This document shows positions 1 through 7,366 of a DNA stretch of 9,034 bases, in pieces (position 1 is the stretch's first letter; each line of letters begins with the position of its first letter). The notes beneath the pieces were generated by a model that saw nothing but the letters and a program-made list of their open reading frames with translations, had not been told where the DNA came from and ran no database searches. This DNA comes from an uncultured Jannaschia sp. Lineage in GTDB: Bacteria; Pseudomonadota; Alphaproteobacteria; Rhodobacterales; Rhodobacteraceae. The stretch covers positions 1 through 9,034 of the forward strand of contig CALFSY010000075.1 of assembly GCA_937916365.1 (NCBI GenBank). The letters run 5' to 3'. Made by a program: the position numbers and the translations under genes.

Positions 1-1493
1 AAACCGGCAAACGCCCCACCGCCGCTTTGGACCAAAACCTACAGTATTTATCATTGGTTGAGGTTTTGCACGGCTATCCCATCGACGGGGTGGTATTGAC
101 AACGGGGTGTGACAAAACCACACCTGCGCTGCTGATGGGGGCGGCCACGGTTGATCTGCCGACGATTGTGTTAAATGGTGGGCCGATGTTGGATGGCTGG
201 TGGCAGGGTAAGCGCGCCGGTTCGGGCACCATCATTTGGGAATCGCGGCGTTTGTTGGCCGAAGGCGCGATTGATTACACAGAGTTCATGCGCCGCGCCT
301 GCGCCTCGGCCCCGTCGCTGGGCCATTGCAATACCATGGGCACGGCGCTGACGATGAATGCATTGGCCGAGGCATTGGGCATGGCGTTGCCCGGGGCCGC
401 GGCCATCCCCGCCCCGTTTCGCGAACGCATGGAAATGGCCTATGACACCGGCCGCCGGTGTGTGGCAATGGTGGAAGAAAATCTTAAACCATCCGACATT
501 TTGACGCGAGCGGCATTTTTGAACGCGATCAAAGTCAACACGGCGATTGGCGGTTCGACCAACGCGCCCCCGCATATTCAGGCGATTGCCCGGCATGCGG
601 GCGTGGATTTGGATGTGCGCGATTGGCAAACCCATGGGCATGCTTTGCCCTTGTTGGTCAATATGCAGCCGGCGGGGCAGTATCTAAGCGAAAGTTTCTT
701 TCGCGCCGGTGGTGTGCCGGCGGTGATGGGCGAACTGTTGGCGGCAGACATGCTGGATGGCACGGCGATGTCTGTTACCGGCAAAACAATGGCGCACGTG
801 TTACAAGGCGCGTGCAGCACAGATCATGATGTGATCCGTCCCTTTGATCGCCCCTTGCGCGATAATGCGGGGTTTTTGTTGTTATCGGGGAACCTTTTTG
901 CCTCGGCCTTAATGAAAACCAGCGTTATTTCCGCCGACTTTCGCGCCCGGTTTTTACAAAACGGTGTGTTTGAGGGCCGTGCCGTCGTGTTTGAGGGCCC
1001 AGAGGATTACCACAACCGCATTAATGACCCCGCACTTGCCGTCGATGAGCATAGTTTTTTGTTTATTCGCAATGTGGGGTGTGTGGGGTATCCCGGCTCG
1101 GCCGAGGTGGTGAACATGCAGCCCCCCGATGCGTTGATCCGCGCGGGTGTGCCGCATCTGCCCACGGCGGGCGATGGGCGGCAATCGGGCACGTCGGAAA
1201 GCCCCTCAATTCTGAACGCATCGCCCGAGGCTGCGGTGGGGGGTGGTTTAGCCCTTTTGCAAACCGGTGATCGGGTGCGGTTGGATATAACGGCAGGGCG
1301 GCTTGACGCGCGTGTGCCTGAGGCGGAATGGGCGGCGCGCCGCGCAGCGTGGCGCCCGCCGGAATTACACCATCAAACCCCGTGGCAGGAATTGTATCGC
1401 ACCCATGTTGGACAACTGGCCCAGGGGGGGTGCCTAGAATTTGCCACGGCGTATCAACGCATTGCACGCCATTTACCGCGCGATAATCATTAG
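1..1493 (+). CDS. IlvD/Edd-family sugar-acid dehydratase, L-arabinonate dehydratase-like (5' end cut off)
   Basis: Enzymes of this family remove water from a sugar acid such as L-arabinonate to give a 2-keto-3-deoxy acid, using an Fe-S cluster and Mg. The open frame runs in from the window edge (first whole codon at 3) and gives about 496 residues; I estimate about 91 N-terminal residues are missing. Visible motifs are TTGCDKTTPA (Cys at visible residue 36, followed by Asp and the Lys expected to be carboxylated), GHCNTMGTA (Cys 109), NDPAL, PGSAEVVNMQPPDAL and GDGRQSGTSESPSILNASPE, which holds the catalytic Ser-x-Thr. The 73-residue spacing of the two cysteines equals C127-C200 as I recall it for the Rhizobium leguminosarum arabinonate dehydratase. 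The first cluster cysteine lies upstream of the window. The TTG at 27 is internal, not the start. True dihydroxy-acid dehydratase (IlvD) is less likely, because the VNMQPAG and SGTSxSPSILNASPE wording fits the sugar-acid branch. The exact substrate is not readable. No break or frameshift is seen. Confidence 0.9.
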   Translation, partial: TGKRPTAALDQNLQYLSLVEVLHGYPIDGVVLTTGCDKTTPALLMGAATVDLPTIVLNGGPMLDGWWQGKRAGSGTIIWESRRLLAEGAIDYTEFMRRACASAPSLGHCNTMGTALTMNALAEALGMALPGAAAIPAPFRERMEMAYDTGRRCVAMVEENLKPSDILTRAAFLNAIKVNTAIGGSTNAPPHIQAIARHAGVDLDVRDWQTHGHALPLLVNMQPAGQYLSESFFRAGGVPAVMGELLAADMLDGTAMSVTGKTMAHVLQGACSTDHDVIRPFDRPLRDNAGFLLLSGNLFASALMKTSVISADFRARFLQNGVFEGRAVVFEGPEDYHNRINDPALAVDEHSFLFIRNVGCVGYPGSAEVVNMQPPDALIRAGVPHLPTAGDGRQSGTSESPSILNASPEAAVGGGLALLQTGDRVRLDITAGRLDARVPEAEWAARRAAWRPPELHHQTPWQELYRTHVGQLAQGGCLEFATAYQRIARHLPRDNH

Positions 1494-1579
1494 CACCTAT
1501 CCATGGGTGGGCGAAAGATGGGCGAAAATACCTGCTTTGACCACTTGACCCATTTGGCCCAACCCGGCACATCATTCAC

Positions 1580-2638
1580 ATGTTACCCCAAGACCGCCTG
1601 CGCCACATAACCGAACGATTTGAAATGCTGGAAGCGCGCCTTAACGATGGCCCTGAGGTGCATGAAATTGCCGAGATCAGCCGCGAATACGCAGAGATAA
1701 AGCCTGTCGCCGCACAAATCGCCGCCTATAAACAGCTATGCGATGATATGATTGAGGCGGAGAGCATGTTGACCGACCCCGATTTTCGCACATTAGCCGA
1801 AGAAGAATTGCCGCGCCTAAAATCCGCATTGAGCGCGGCGGAACATGCCCTCCGTATTGCTTTGTTACCAAAAGATGCCGCCGATGCCCGTGCGGCAATG
1901 GTTGAAATTCGCCCCGGCACAGGCGGGGCCGAAGCCGCGCTTTTCGCCGCGGACCTGTTGCGCATGTATGAACGATATGCCGAACTGCGGGGTTGGCGGT
2001 TAGAGGTGATTGATCAACACCTCTCTGATCTGGGCGGGATCAAAGATGTTATTGTGCGCATTGAGGGGGACAATGTTTTTGCACGCTTAAAATTCGAATC
2101 GGGGGTGCATCGTGTGCAACGGGTGCCCGAAACCGAATCAGGTGGCCGCGTTCATACCTCTGCGGCCACAGTTGCCGTTTTACCCGAGGCCGAAGAAGTT
2201 GATATAAACATCCCCCCCCAGGACATTCGCATTGACACAATGCGCGCGAGCGGGGCAGGGGGCCAACACGTGAACACTACCGATTCGGCAGTGCGCATTA
2301 CCCATTTGCCCACGGGGTTGGTGGTGACAAGCTCGGAAAAATCGCAACATCGCAATCGGGAAATTGCCATGGGTGTTCTTCGGGCGCGGCTCTATGATTT
2401 GGAACGCCAACGCGCCGCCGAAACCCGTGCTGCCGATCGCAAGGCGCAGGTGGGGTCAGGCGATCGGTCTGAACGGATCCGGACATATAACTTTCCCCAG
2501 GGCCGTGTGACAGACCATCGAATCAATCTAACGCTTTATAAACTCGACCAAATTATGCAAGGCGATTTGGACGAGGTCATTGATACGCTGATCGCCGAGG
2601 ATCAGGCCCGCCGTTTAGCGGCGGCGGATGCCGTGTGA
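1580..2638 (+). CDS. prfA: Peptide chain release factor 1
   Basis: RF1 reads UAA and UAG in the ribosomal A site and triggers release of the finished protein. The 352-residue product is close to the family's usual length of about 360. Residues 1-100 form the helical N-terminal domain. The RF1-type stop-codon recognition tripeptide PxT is PET at 183-185, inside RVPETESGGRVHTSA. The peptidyl-tRNA hydrolysis motif GGQ is at 227-229 in ASGAGGQHVNTTDSAVR. The C-terminal block RSERIRTYNFPQGRVTDHR (about 297-315) is typical. The start ATG at 1580 fits the family's usual N-terminus (DRLRxITERFExLEARL), although no clear Shine-Dalgarno sequence precedes it. RF2 is excluded because it would carry SPF rather than PxT. 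The gene lies 86 bases after the dehydratase and overlaps prmC, which modifies its GGQ glutamine. Confidence 0.97.
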   Translation: MLPQDRLRHITERFEMLEARLNDGPEVHEIAEISREYAEIKPVAAQIAAYKQLCDDMIEAESMLTDPDFRTLAEEELPRLKSALSAAEHALRIALLPKDAADARAAMVEIRPGTGGAEAALFAADLLRMYERYAELRGWRLEVIDQHLSDLGGIKDVIVRIEGDNVFARLKFESGVHRVQRVPETESGGRVHTSAATVAVLPEAEEVDINIPPQDIRIDTMRASGAGGQHVNTTDSAVRITHLPTGLVVTSSEKSQHRNREIAMGVLRARLYDLERQRAAETRAADRKAQVGSGDRSERIRTYNFPQGRVTDHRINLTLYKLDQIMQGDLDEVIDTLIAEDQARRLAAADAV

Positions 2639-3495
2639 CCAACACAGTTCAAGCGCACCTGACGTGGGCACGACAGATGCTTGCACGCCATGGCAGTGAT
2701 AATCCAGAGCTTGAGGCGCGGTGGATCATGGCCCATGTGCTTATGATTAAACCAGACCACATTTTATTGCATCTGCGCGATGTATTGAACCGCGTTCACA
2801 AAGATCGTTTTGTTGGTGCGATTTACGAACGCTGCGCTGGCAAACCGGTTAGCCATATTGTGGGTGGACGGTGGTTTTATAACCGATGGTTTCATGTCAC
2901 GCCCCATGTGTTGGACCCACGCCCAGAAACCGAAACCTTGGTTGCAACGGCGCTGAAAACCCCATTTCATAGGGTGCTTGATCTTGGCACCGGATCGGGA
3001 TGCATTTTGGTGACGTTGTTGGCTGAACGGCAAGCAGCCACTGGGGTTGGGATTGATGTGTCATCATCCGCGCTGATGGTGGCGGCCCAAAATGCGCATG
3101 ATTTGGGTGTTGAGAATCGTTGTGCATTCCAGATGTCGGATTGGTTTTCCAACATAACCAAACGTTTCGATTTAATTGTTGCGAACCCCCCATACATTGA
3201 TGCGGCAGACTACGATACACTTTCGCCCATAGTCCGCGACTGGGAACCCAAAATTGCACTTACGCCAGGCGGTGATGGGTTAGACGCCTATCGCATAATT
3301 TGCCGCCAAGCCCCAGAGTATCTTGAAATGAATGGGCGTTTGATTGTGGAAATCGCGCCTAACCAAGGTAGAATGGTTACAGCGTTTTTCAAAACTGCTG
3401 GCTTCGTGGATGTTAAAATAGATCATGACATGAACACCAAAGATCGTGTCATATCTGGCCGGTATATAGATCGCAACGATATTCAAAACTTATAG
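2635..3495 (+). CDS. prmC: Release-factor glutamine N5-methyltransferase
   Basis: PrmC (HemK) methylates the glutamine of the GGQ motif in release factors with S-adenosylmethionine, which raises their activity. The 286-residue protein has an N-terminal helical domain (about 1-80), the family linker motif VLDPRPETETLV (92-103), the SAM-binding motif I VLDLGTGSGC (114-123), an acidic motif GIDVS (139-143), the catalytic NPPY (184-187) and the C-terminal DRVISGRY (270-277). NPPY with the upstream RPETE separates it from other N-methyltransferases. It starts at GTG 2635, and that GTGA overlaps the prfA stop by 4 bases, so translation is probably coupled. The pair encodes both enzyme and substrate. 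The coding sequence looks somewhat more AT-rich than prfA. The DPRPETE wording, in place of the more common IPRPETE, is one I associate with Rhodobacterales. Confidence 0.97.
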   Translation: MTNTVQAHLTWARQMLARHGSDNPELEARWIMAHVLMIKPDHILLHLRDVLNRVHKDRFVGAIYERCAGKPVSHIVGGRWFYNRWFHVTPHVLDPRPETETLVATALKTPFHRVLDLGTGSGCILVTLLAERQAATGVGIDVSSSALMVAAQNAHDLGVENRCAFQMSDWFSNITKRFDLIVANPPYIDAADYDTLSPIVRDWEPKIALTPGGDGLDAYRIICRQAPEYLEMNGRLIVEIAPNQGRMVTAFFKTAGFVDVKIDHDMNTKDRVISGRYIDRNDIQNL

Positions 3496-3701
3496 TCGAA
3501 TAAAATTCACCTTGTCAGGATCGATAATTGTGTTTATATGTAATTTATAGCAAAATGCAGTATGAAATAAATCATAACTCGTTGCTATTATACAGGATAT
3601 GCCTTGCTTTTTTGACAATGGTCATTTGTTGGGCATCAGGACACAAACAACCTTTGCGCTTTGTGTTGTAACAAACCAGGAAAACTGGAAATAAAACGAA
3701 T
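3496..3701. other. AT-rich intergenic region between prmC and the DUF4167 gene
   Basis: These 206 bases hold no convincing reading frame. Weak promoter-like pieces on the + strand are TATTAT at 3586-3591, without a good -35, and TTGACA at 3612-3617, without a good -10 at the right distance. A small hairpin (CCAG, 5-base loop, CTGG) lies at 3676-3688, and GGAAA at 3687-3691 may serve as a weak ribosome site for the ATG at 3702. No U-tailed terminator is seen after prmC, so read-through from prfA-prmC remains possible. Confidence 0.4.
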
Positions 3702-4328
3702 ATGAGATCTTCAAAAAACCGTTCGCGGTCGAAATCGAACCGCAACCGTTCCATGGGCAATGTTGCCAATCGGGTATTTGATTCCTCTGGCCCTGAGGGG
3801 AAAGTTCGCGGCACCCCACAACAGATTATAGATAAATATAATCAACTTACCCGCGATGCACAGTTGTCAAACGACCTTGTGGCGGCGGAAAATTTTCAAC
3901 AACATGCAGAACATTATCTTCGTATGTTGGGAGAGGCACAGCGCGAACAAGAAGCCCGCCGCGAGCATCAACAAAACGCGCAAAATGGAGCCCAAGGCCG
4001 TGATAATGGCGCACGCGCTGCCCCGAATAGCGATGATGTGGAAAATACCCCACAAAACGGGCAATCCGATGGTTCTACTCAGGCATTGGATGTGCAGGCG
4101 ACACATCCATCTGCAAAACCTTTTGATGCGGTGATTGACGCAGGCGCAGGAGGGCAAACGGGGTTAATCGAAACGCCCGAAGATGTGCAGAAATCAAAAC
4201 GTGCCCAAGGTGGTAGGCGCCGCCGTTCAAATGGAAACGCCGATTCATCCGATAAAATCGAAGATATGATGGCCCTACCTTTGCAATCGGATCAGGCAGA
4301 TTTACCCCCGAAAGAGGCTGCGGAATAA
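3702..4328 (+). CDS. DUF4167 domain protein of unknown function
   Basis: This 208-residue protein carries the alphaproteobacterial DUF4167 domain in about its first 80 residues. An Arg/Ser/Asn-rich basic start (MRSSKNRSRSKSNRNRS) is followed by NRVFDSSGPEGKVRGTPQQ and the helical DKYNQLTRDAQLSND...AENFQQHAEHYLRML. The rest is low-complexity: Gln/Asn/Gly-rich from about 84 to 130, a second basic patch GGRRRRSNG near 172-180, then an acidic tail. No signal peptide or membrane segment is seen, so it is probably cytoplasmic. Two Arg-rich patches suggest binding to RNA or another polyanion, but that is inference from composition. Families of this type often follow prmC in alphaproteobacteria. Here the gene has its own 206-base upstream gap and converges on rsmA with 34 bases between them. 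The role is unknown. The start fits the family's usual MRxxxxxRxRG-like N-terminus. Confidence 0.88.
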   Translation: MRSSKNRSRSKSNRNRSMGNVANRVFDSSGPEGKVRGTPQQIIDKYNQLTRDAQLSNDLVAAENFQQHAEHYLRMLGEAQREQEARREHQQNAQNGAQGRDNGARAAPNSDDVENTPQNGQSDGSTQALDVQATHPSAKPFDAVIDAGAGGQTGLIETPEDVQKSKRAQGGRRRRSNGNADSSDKIEDMMALPLQSDQADLPPKEAAE

Positions 4329-4362
4329 AATTTTTCCTCACGTTGATGGCATAACACAATAA

Positions 4363-5205
4363 TCAGGTGAATTGACGTGCCAATGCACAAAAACCTTCGA
4401 TTGATATGTTTTCTGCCCGATCAGTGGGGTTCAGGCCCGCAGCCTTAATCTTGGTTTCAATATCTGGGCCAAACCCTTTTAGAGCCTTTCGTAACATTTT
4501 GCGCCTTTGGCCAAAAGCATCAGCAACAATACGATGTAAAATGTTTATATCCGCAATGTAACGTGGGGCGGGTAGGGTATTGATATGCACCACCGCGGAA
4601 TGAACCTTTGGCGGGGGGATAAATGCCTCGGGCGGGAGTGTCATTACAATCCGTGCCTCTGCGCGCCATTGGGTAAGAATGGCCAAACGCCCATAAGATT
4701 TTGAACCAGGCGATGCCACGATCCGATCGGCGACCTCACGTTGAAACATCAACGTCAAACTGTGCCAGGGTGGGGGCCATGACTGTGGGGTTAGCCAACG
4801 CACCAATAATTCTGTACCGACATTGTAAGGTAAATTCGCGATGATTTTAATCGGCGGAGTCAAATGCGCCTGCCAATCGTCTCCGACCGCACGCGCATCG
4901 TCCTGTAAAATACGAAGCCGATTGGGATAAACAGCCGCAATATCGGCCAGTGCGGGCAAAAAACGAGCGTCTTTTTCAATCGCTAAAACGCGCCTTGCGC
5001 CTTCGGCCAAAAGCCCCCGTGTTAACCCACCAGGCCCTGGTCCGATCTCCAACACATCTGCACCGTTTAAATCCCCTGCCTGGCGCGCAATTTTTGTTGT
5101 TAGGTTCAGATCAAATAAAAAATTTTGCCCCAATGTCTTACGCGCACCGATGTTATAGGTGGCAATGACCTGGCGCAGAGATGGAAGAGAGTCGATCGCA
5201 TTCAT
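4363..5205 (-). CDS. rsmA: 16S rRNA (adenine1518-N6/adenine1519-N6)-dimethyltransferase
   Basis: RsmA (KsgA) dimethylates two adjacent adenosines in the 3'-terminal hairpin of 16S rRNA late in 30S assembly; its loss gives kasugamycin resistance in many bacteria. From the ATG at 5205 the protein has 280 residues. Motifs, counted from that ATG, are KTLGQNFL (about 23-30), the SAM-binding VLEIGPGPGGLT (51-62), the acidic IEKD (76-79), the catalytic NLPYN (124-128) and the family block FIPPPKVHSAVV (195-206). A TTG two codons upstream (5211) could extend it, but ATG is preferred. No strong Shine-Dalgarno sequence is seen. It is divergent from rpsB and convergent with the DUF4167 gene, and pdxA, a frequent partner elsewhere, is not adjacent. 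A TATAAT on the minus strand at 5315-5320 could be its -10 element, although no good -35 is visible. Confidence 0.96.
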   Translation of the reverse strand: MNAIDSLPSLRQVIATYNIGARKTLGQNFLFDLNLTTKIARQAGDLNGADVLEIGPGPGGLTRGLLAEGARRVLAIEKDARFLPALADIAAVYPNRLRILQDDARAVGDDWQAHLTPPIKIIANLPYNVGTELLVRWLTPQSWPPPWHSLTLMFQREVADRIVASPGSKSYGRLAILTQWRAEARIVMTLPPEAFIPPPKVHSAVVHINTLPAPRYIADINILHRIVADAFGQRRKMLRKALKGFGPDIETKIKAAGLNPTDRAENISIEGFCALARQFT

Positions 5206-5430
5206 GCGCAATACATGCGGTCATGAGCCTCAAAAACACAAGATGTGCAGCATATGGAATGTGTGTTTATACCACGCGACGATAAATGCTGCCCTGTTGA
5301 CAAACTATAACGGCATTATAGCGCTGGATTGATAATCACGGCACTTGCATTCCACCAATATGTCCCGTATGCGCACCTATATCTCACAGGCGAAGATGGG
5401 CTATTGGGGCAAATAATTCCAATTCGTCCA

Positions 5431-5473
5431 CCGGTTGGGTCAATCCCTTTATCTTTGCCAAGGTTGAAACCGG
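5431..5473 (+). promoter_or_regulatory. Possible rpsB leader stem next to the ribosome-binding site
   Basis: CCGGTT (5431-5436) is complementary to AACCGG (5468-5473). Shorter inner pairings (GGG/CCC at 5437-5447 and CCTT/AAGG at 5446-5463) are mutually exclusive in part. The 3' arm overlaps the first bases of the ribosome site at 5472-5479. Ribosomal protein S2 represses its own operon through the leader in E. coli, so an analogous element is plausible. A 6-bp stem in such a region is also expected by chance. Confidence 0.25.
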
Positions 5474-5479
5474 AAAGGA
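5472..5479 (+). promoter_or_regulatory. rpsB ribosome-binding site
   Basis: GGAAAGGA ends 7 bases before the ATG at 5487. It is one of the two clear Shine-Dalgarno matches in the window and fixes the rpsB start. Confidence 0.8.
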
Positions 5480-5486
5480 TAAAAAT

Positions 5487-6332
5487 ATGGCGATACCTGA
5501 ATTTTCCATGCGTCAGTTATTGGAGGCCGGCGTTCATTTCGGCCATCAGACGCAGCGTTGGAACCCCCGTATGGCGGAATTTATATATGGGGAGCGCAAT
5601 GGTATTCATATCATTGATTTGACGCAAACCTATGAAATGCTGGATGTTGCGTTGAATGTAACGCGCGAAACAGTTGCAAAGGGTGGGCGGCTTTTGTTTG
5701 TGGGTACCAAGCGGCAGGCACAAACTGCGGTGGCTGAGGCCGCCGAACGATGCGCGCAATACTATATGAACCACCGCTGGCTTGGTGGAACGCTAACGAA
5801 CTGGAAAACTGTATCAAACTCGATCAGTCGCCTAAAATCCATTGACGATCAAATCGCCGAGGGTTTGGATGGCTTGACCAAGAAAGAGCGGCTTGGCCTA
5901 GAACGCGATCAGCATAAATTACAAGCCTCCCTTGGCGGGATCCGCGAAATGGGTGGGTTGCCCGATCTTTTATTTGTGGTTGATGTAAACAAAGAAAGCC
6001 TTGCCATCGCGGAGGCGCGGAAATTGGGTATTCCCGTCATTGCTGTTGTTGACACGAATTGCGCGCCGGATGGGATTGATTATATCATTCCTGGCAATGA
6101 TGATGCGGCCCGTGCCATTTCATTTTATTGCGATTTAATCAGCCGTGCCGCGTTGGATGGTATGACTGCACAGCTGGAAACCGCAGGTGTGGATTTAGGC
6201 GCCCTAGAAGAGGGGGTGCCCGAAGAAATGTTGACCGACGATGATGACCAACCCGCCACTGACATAAATGCCAACGATAATCACACAAATACAGAGGAAC
6301 AAGGAAGCGTTTCGGCCGACGAAAGCGTTTAA
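5487..6332 (+). CDS. rpsB: 30S ribosomal protein S2
   Basis: S2 binds late on the 30S subunit, near the head-body junction, and is needed for S1 recruitment. The 281-residue product begins with the family signature SMRQLLEAGVHFGHQ. It continues with RWNPRMAEFIYGERNGIHIIDL, then WLGGTLTNWKTV (about 97-108), GGIREMGGLPDLLFVVDVNKE and IPVIAVVDTNCAPDGIDYIIPGND (S2 signature 2). After about residue 235 comes a non-conserved acidic tail rich in Asp, Glu and Asn (LTDDDDQPATD and onward), making the protein about 40 residues longer than the E. coli form; extended S2 tails are common in alphaproteobacteria. It is followed after 68 bases by tsf, the usual partner, and probably shares its transcript. 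Confidence 0.98.
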   Translation: MAIPEFSMRQLLEAGVHFGHQTQRWNPRMAEFIYGERNGIHIIDLTQTYEMLDVALNVTRETVAKGGRLLFVGTKRQAQTAVAEAAERCAQYYMNHRWLGGTLTNWKTVSNSISRLKSIDDQIAEGLDGLTKKERLGLERDQHKLQASLGGIREMGGLPDLLFVVDVNKESLAIAEARKLGIPVIAVVDTNCAPDGIDYIIPGNDDAARAISFYCDLISRAALDGMTAQLETAGVDLGALEEGVPEEMLTDDDDQPATDINANDNHTNTEEQGSVSADESV

Positions 6333-6345
6333 TACATCCTTTGTG

Positions 6346-6368
6346 CGTGTATGATATTCATGCACACG
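6346..6368 (+). other. Possible rpsB-tsf intercistronic hairpin
   Basis: CGTGT-ATG (6346-6353) can pair with CAT-GC-ACACG (6359-6368), leaving a 2-base bulge and a 5-base loop. There is no U-run after it, so it is not a standard terminator. It could act as a partial attenuator or RNA-processing site between the two genes. The pairing is short and may be chance. Confidence 0.25.
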
Positions 6369-6388
6369 AAACACCATTCTGAATTGTT

Positions 6389-6394
6389 GAGGAG
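6389..6394 (+). promoter_or_regulatory. tsf ribosome-binding site
   Basis: GAGGAG lies 6 bases before the ATG at 6401. It is a strong Shine-Dalgarno match, consistent with high expression of EF-Ts and with the chosen start. Confidence 0.85.
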
Positions 6395-6400
6395 CGTCTT

Positions 6401-7285
6401 ATGCCAATTACCGCCGCACAAGTAAAAGACCTACGTGATACCACAGGTGCCGGCATGATGGATGCCAAAAAAGCCTTAACAGAAACCGACGGCGACATGG
6501 AGGCCGCGGTAGATTGGCTACGCACGAAGGGTTTGGCAAAAGCGTCTAAAAAATCGGGGCGGACCGCCGCCGAGGGCTTGGTGGCCGTGGCCGTGGCCGA
6601 TGATCGGGGTGTTGTGATTGAGGTGAACGCTGAAACAGATTTTGTAGCAAAAAATGCCGAGTTTCAAAGTATGGTCTCCCAAATTGCCCAAGCGGCCTTA
6701 GATGTTGAAAACATTGATGATTTGCATAGTGCGAACATCGATGGGAAATCGGTGTCCGATACTATGACGGCAAAGATTGCAACCATTGGTGAAAACATGA
6801 CGTTGCGGCGGATGGGGGCCCTGACTGGTGCAAATATTGTGTCCTATGTGCACAATGCCGCGGCAACCGATATGGGAAAAATCGGCGTTTTGATTTCCAT
6901 GGATGGTCAAGACATCGCATTTGCCCGCCAAGTTGCCATGCATGTTGCCGCGGCAAACCCCGCGGCCCTGAACGCGGCCGAGTTGGACCCCGCCATCATT
7001 GAAAAAGAACGCGCGGTGCAAATAGACATTGCCCGCGAATCTGGCAAGCCCGAACAAGTGATTGAAAAAATGATTGACGGGCGTATGAAAAAATATTTGG
7101 CGGAAATTACGTTAGTGAATCAAGCATTTGTTGTGAATCCTGATGTAACAGTTGGGCAAGCCGCCAAAGACGCCAGCGTCGGAATCAAAGGTTTCGTGCG
7201 GTTCGAGGTGGGTGAAGGAATCGTTGTCGAGAAAGAAGATTTTGCCGCCGAAGTGGCCAAGGTTGCGCGCGGGGATGATGCCTAA
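6401..7285 (+). CDS. tsf: Translation elongation factor Ts
   Basis: EF-Ts exchanges GDP for GTP on EF-Tu so that EF-Tu can carry the next aminoacyl-tRNA. The 294-residue protein starts with the UBA-like domain (1-50: AAQVKDLRDTTGAGMMDAKK, then DWLRTKG). The nucleotide-exchange motif is NAETDFVAKNAEF (76-88), with Asp80 and Phe81 at the E. coli positions that push into EF-Tu. The dimerisation and C-terminal core follows, including MHVAAANPAAL and RESGKPEQVIEKMIDGRMKKYLAE. Length is normal. It lies 68 bases after rpsB and is probably cotranscribed with it. pyrH, which follows tsf in many bacteria, is absent; aroQ lies next on the other strand. Confidence 0.98.
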   Translation: MPITAAQVKDLRDTTGAGMMDAKKALTETDGDMEAAVDWLRTKGLAKASKKSGRTAAEGLVAVAVADDRGVVIEVNAETDFVAKNAEFQSMVSQIAQAALDVENIDDLHSANIDGKSVSDTMTAKIATIGENMTLRRMGALTGANIVSYVHNAAATDMGKIGVLISMDGQDIAFARQVAMHVAAANPAALNAAELDPAIIEKERAVQIDIARESGKPEQVIEKMIDGRMKKYLAEITLVNQAFVVNPDVTVGQAAKDASVGIKGFVRFEVGEGIVVEKEDFAAEVAKVARGDDA

Positions 7286-7327
7286 ACAGGGTTATATATG
7301 GAAGTTACCGTAAAATAGAGCGATGGA

Positions 7328-7360
7328 TGAGGCGTTGAAGCATTCAAAAATAACGTCTCA
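7328..7360. terminator. Candidate bidirectional hairpin between tsf and aroQ
   Basis: TGAGGCGTT (7328-7336) pairs with AACGTCTCA (7352-7360), giving nine pairs with one G-U and a 15-base loop. It sits in the 81-base gap between two convergent genes, where a shared terminator is expected. There is no immediate U-tract on either strand (only TTTT at 7374-7377, inside the aroQ end), so intrinsic termination is uncertain. Confidence 0.35.
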
Positions 7361-7366
7361 CCCAAT

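Larger units (their letters stand above)
5206..5486. promoter_or_regulatory. Divergent rsmA / rpsB intergenic region with candidate rpsB promoter and leader
   Basis: This 281-base region must start transcription both ways. On the + strand a perfect TTGACA lies at 5297-5302. The nearest TATA-like hexamer is TATAGC at 5317-5322, only 14 bases away, so the promoter call is tentative. A 6-bp inverted repeat CTATAA/TTATAG (5305-5310, 5316-5321) lies immediately downstream, and its minus-strand reading gives TATAAT. If transcription starts near 5325-5330, the rpsB leader is about 160 bases long, enough for structure-based control. No small gene is supported here. Confidence 0.45.

Noticed and set aside
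1063..1575. 170-codon open frame on the minus strand, antisense to the dehydratase
   Set aside because: It lies wholly opposite strongly conserved dehydratase motifs in GC-rich codons, and its protein is rich in Pro/Arg/His without any recognisable domain. It is a shadow frame.
1494..1579. Twin TTGACC hexamers (1537-1542, 1545-1550) before prfA as promoter elements
   Set aside because: Neither has a -10-like hexamer at 16-18 bases, so no promoter can be supported; prfA may be read from upstream.
3867..4157. 96-codon minus-strand frame opposite the DUF4167 gene, with a hydrophobic stretch
   Set aside because: It is antisense to low-complexity Gln/Ala/Asn codons, which readily give hydrophobic shadow peptides. 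No start context supports it.
4329..4362. Terminator between the convergent DUF4167 gene and rsmA
   Set aside because: The 34 bases allow only 3-bp pairings with internal mismatches. No usable hairpin is seen.
5234..5292. Two crossing 7-bp inverted repeats upstream of rpsB (AAACACA/TGTGTTT and GCAGCAT/ATGCTGC)
   Set aside because: About one 7-bp inverted repeat is expected by chance in a region of this length, and both lie upstream of the likely rpsB promoter.
5329..5622. 97-codon + frame starting in the rpsB leader and running into rpsB
   Set aside because: It starts at TTG without a ribosome site, and its second half overlaps rpsB in another frame. No family resemblance; not a credible leader peptide.
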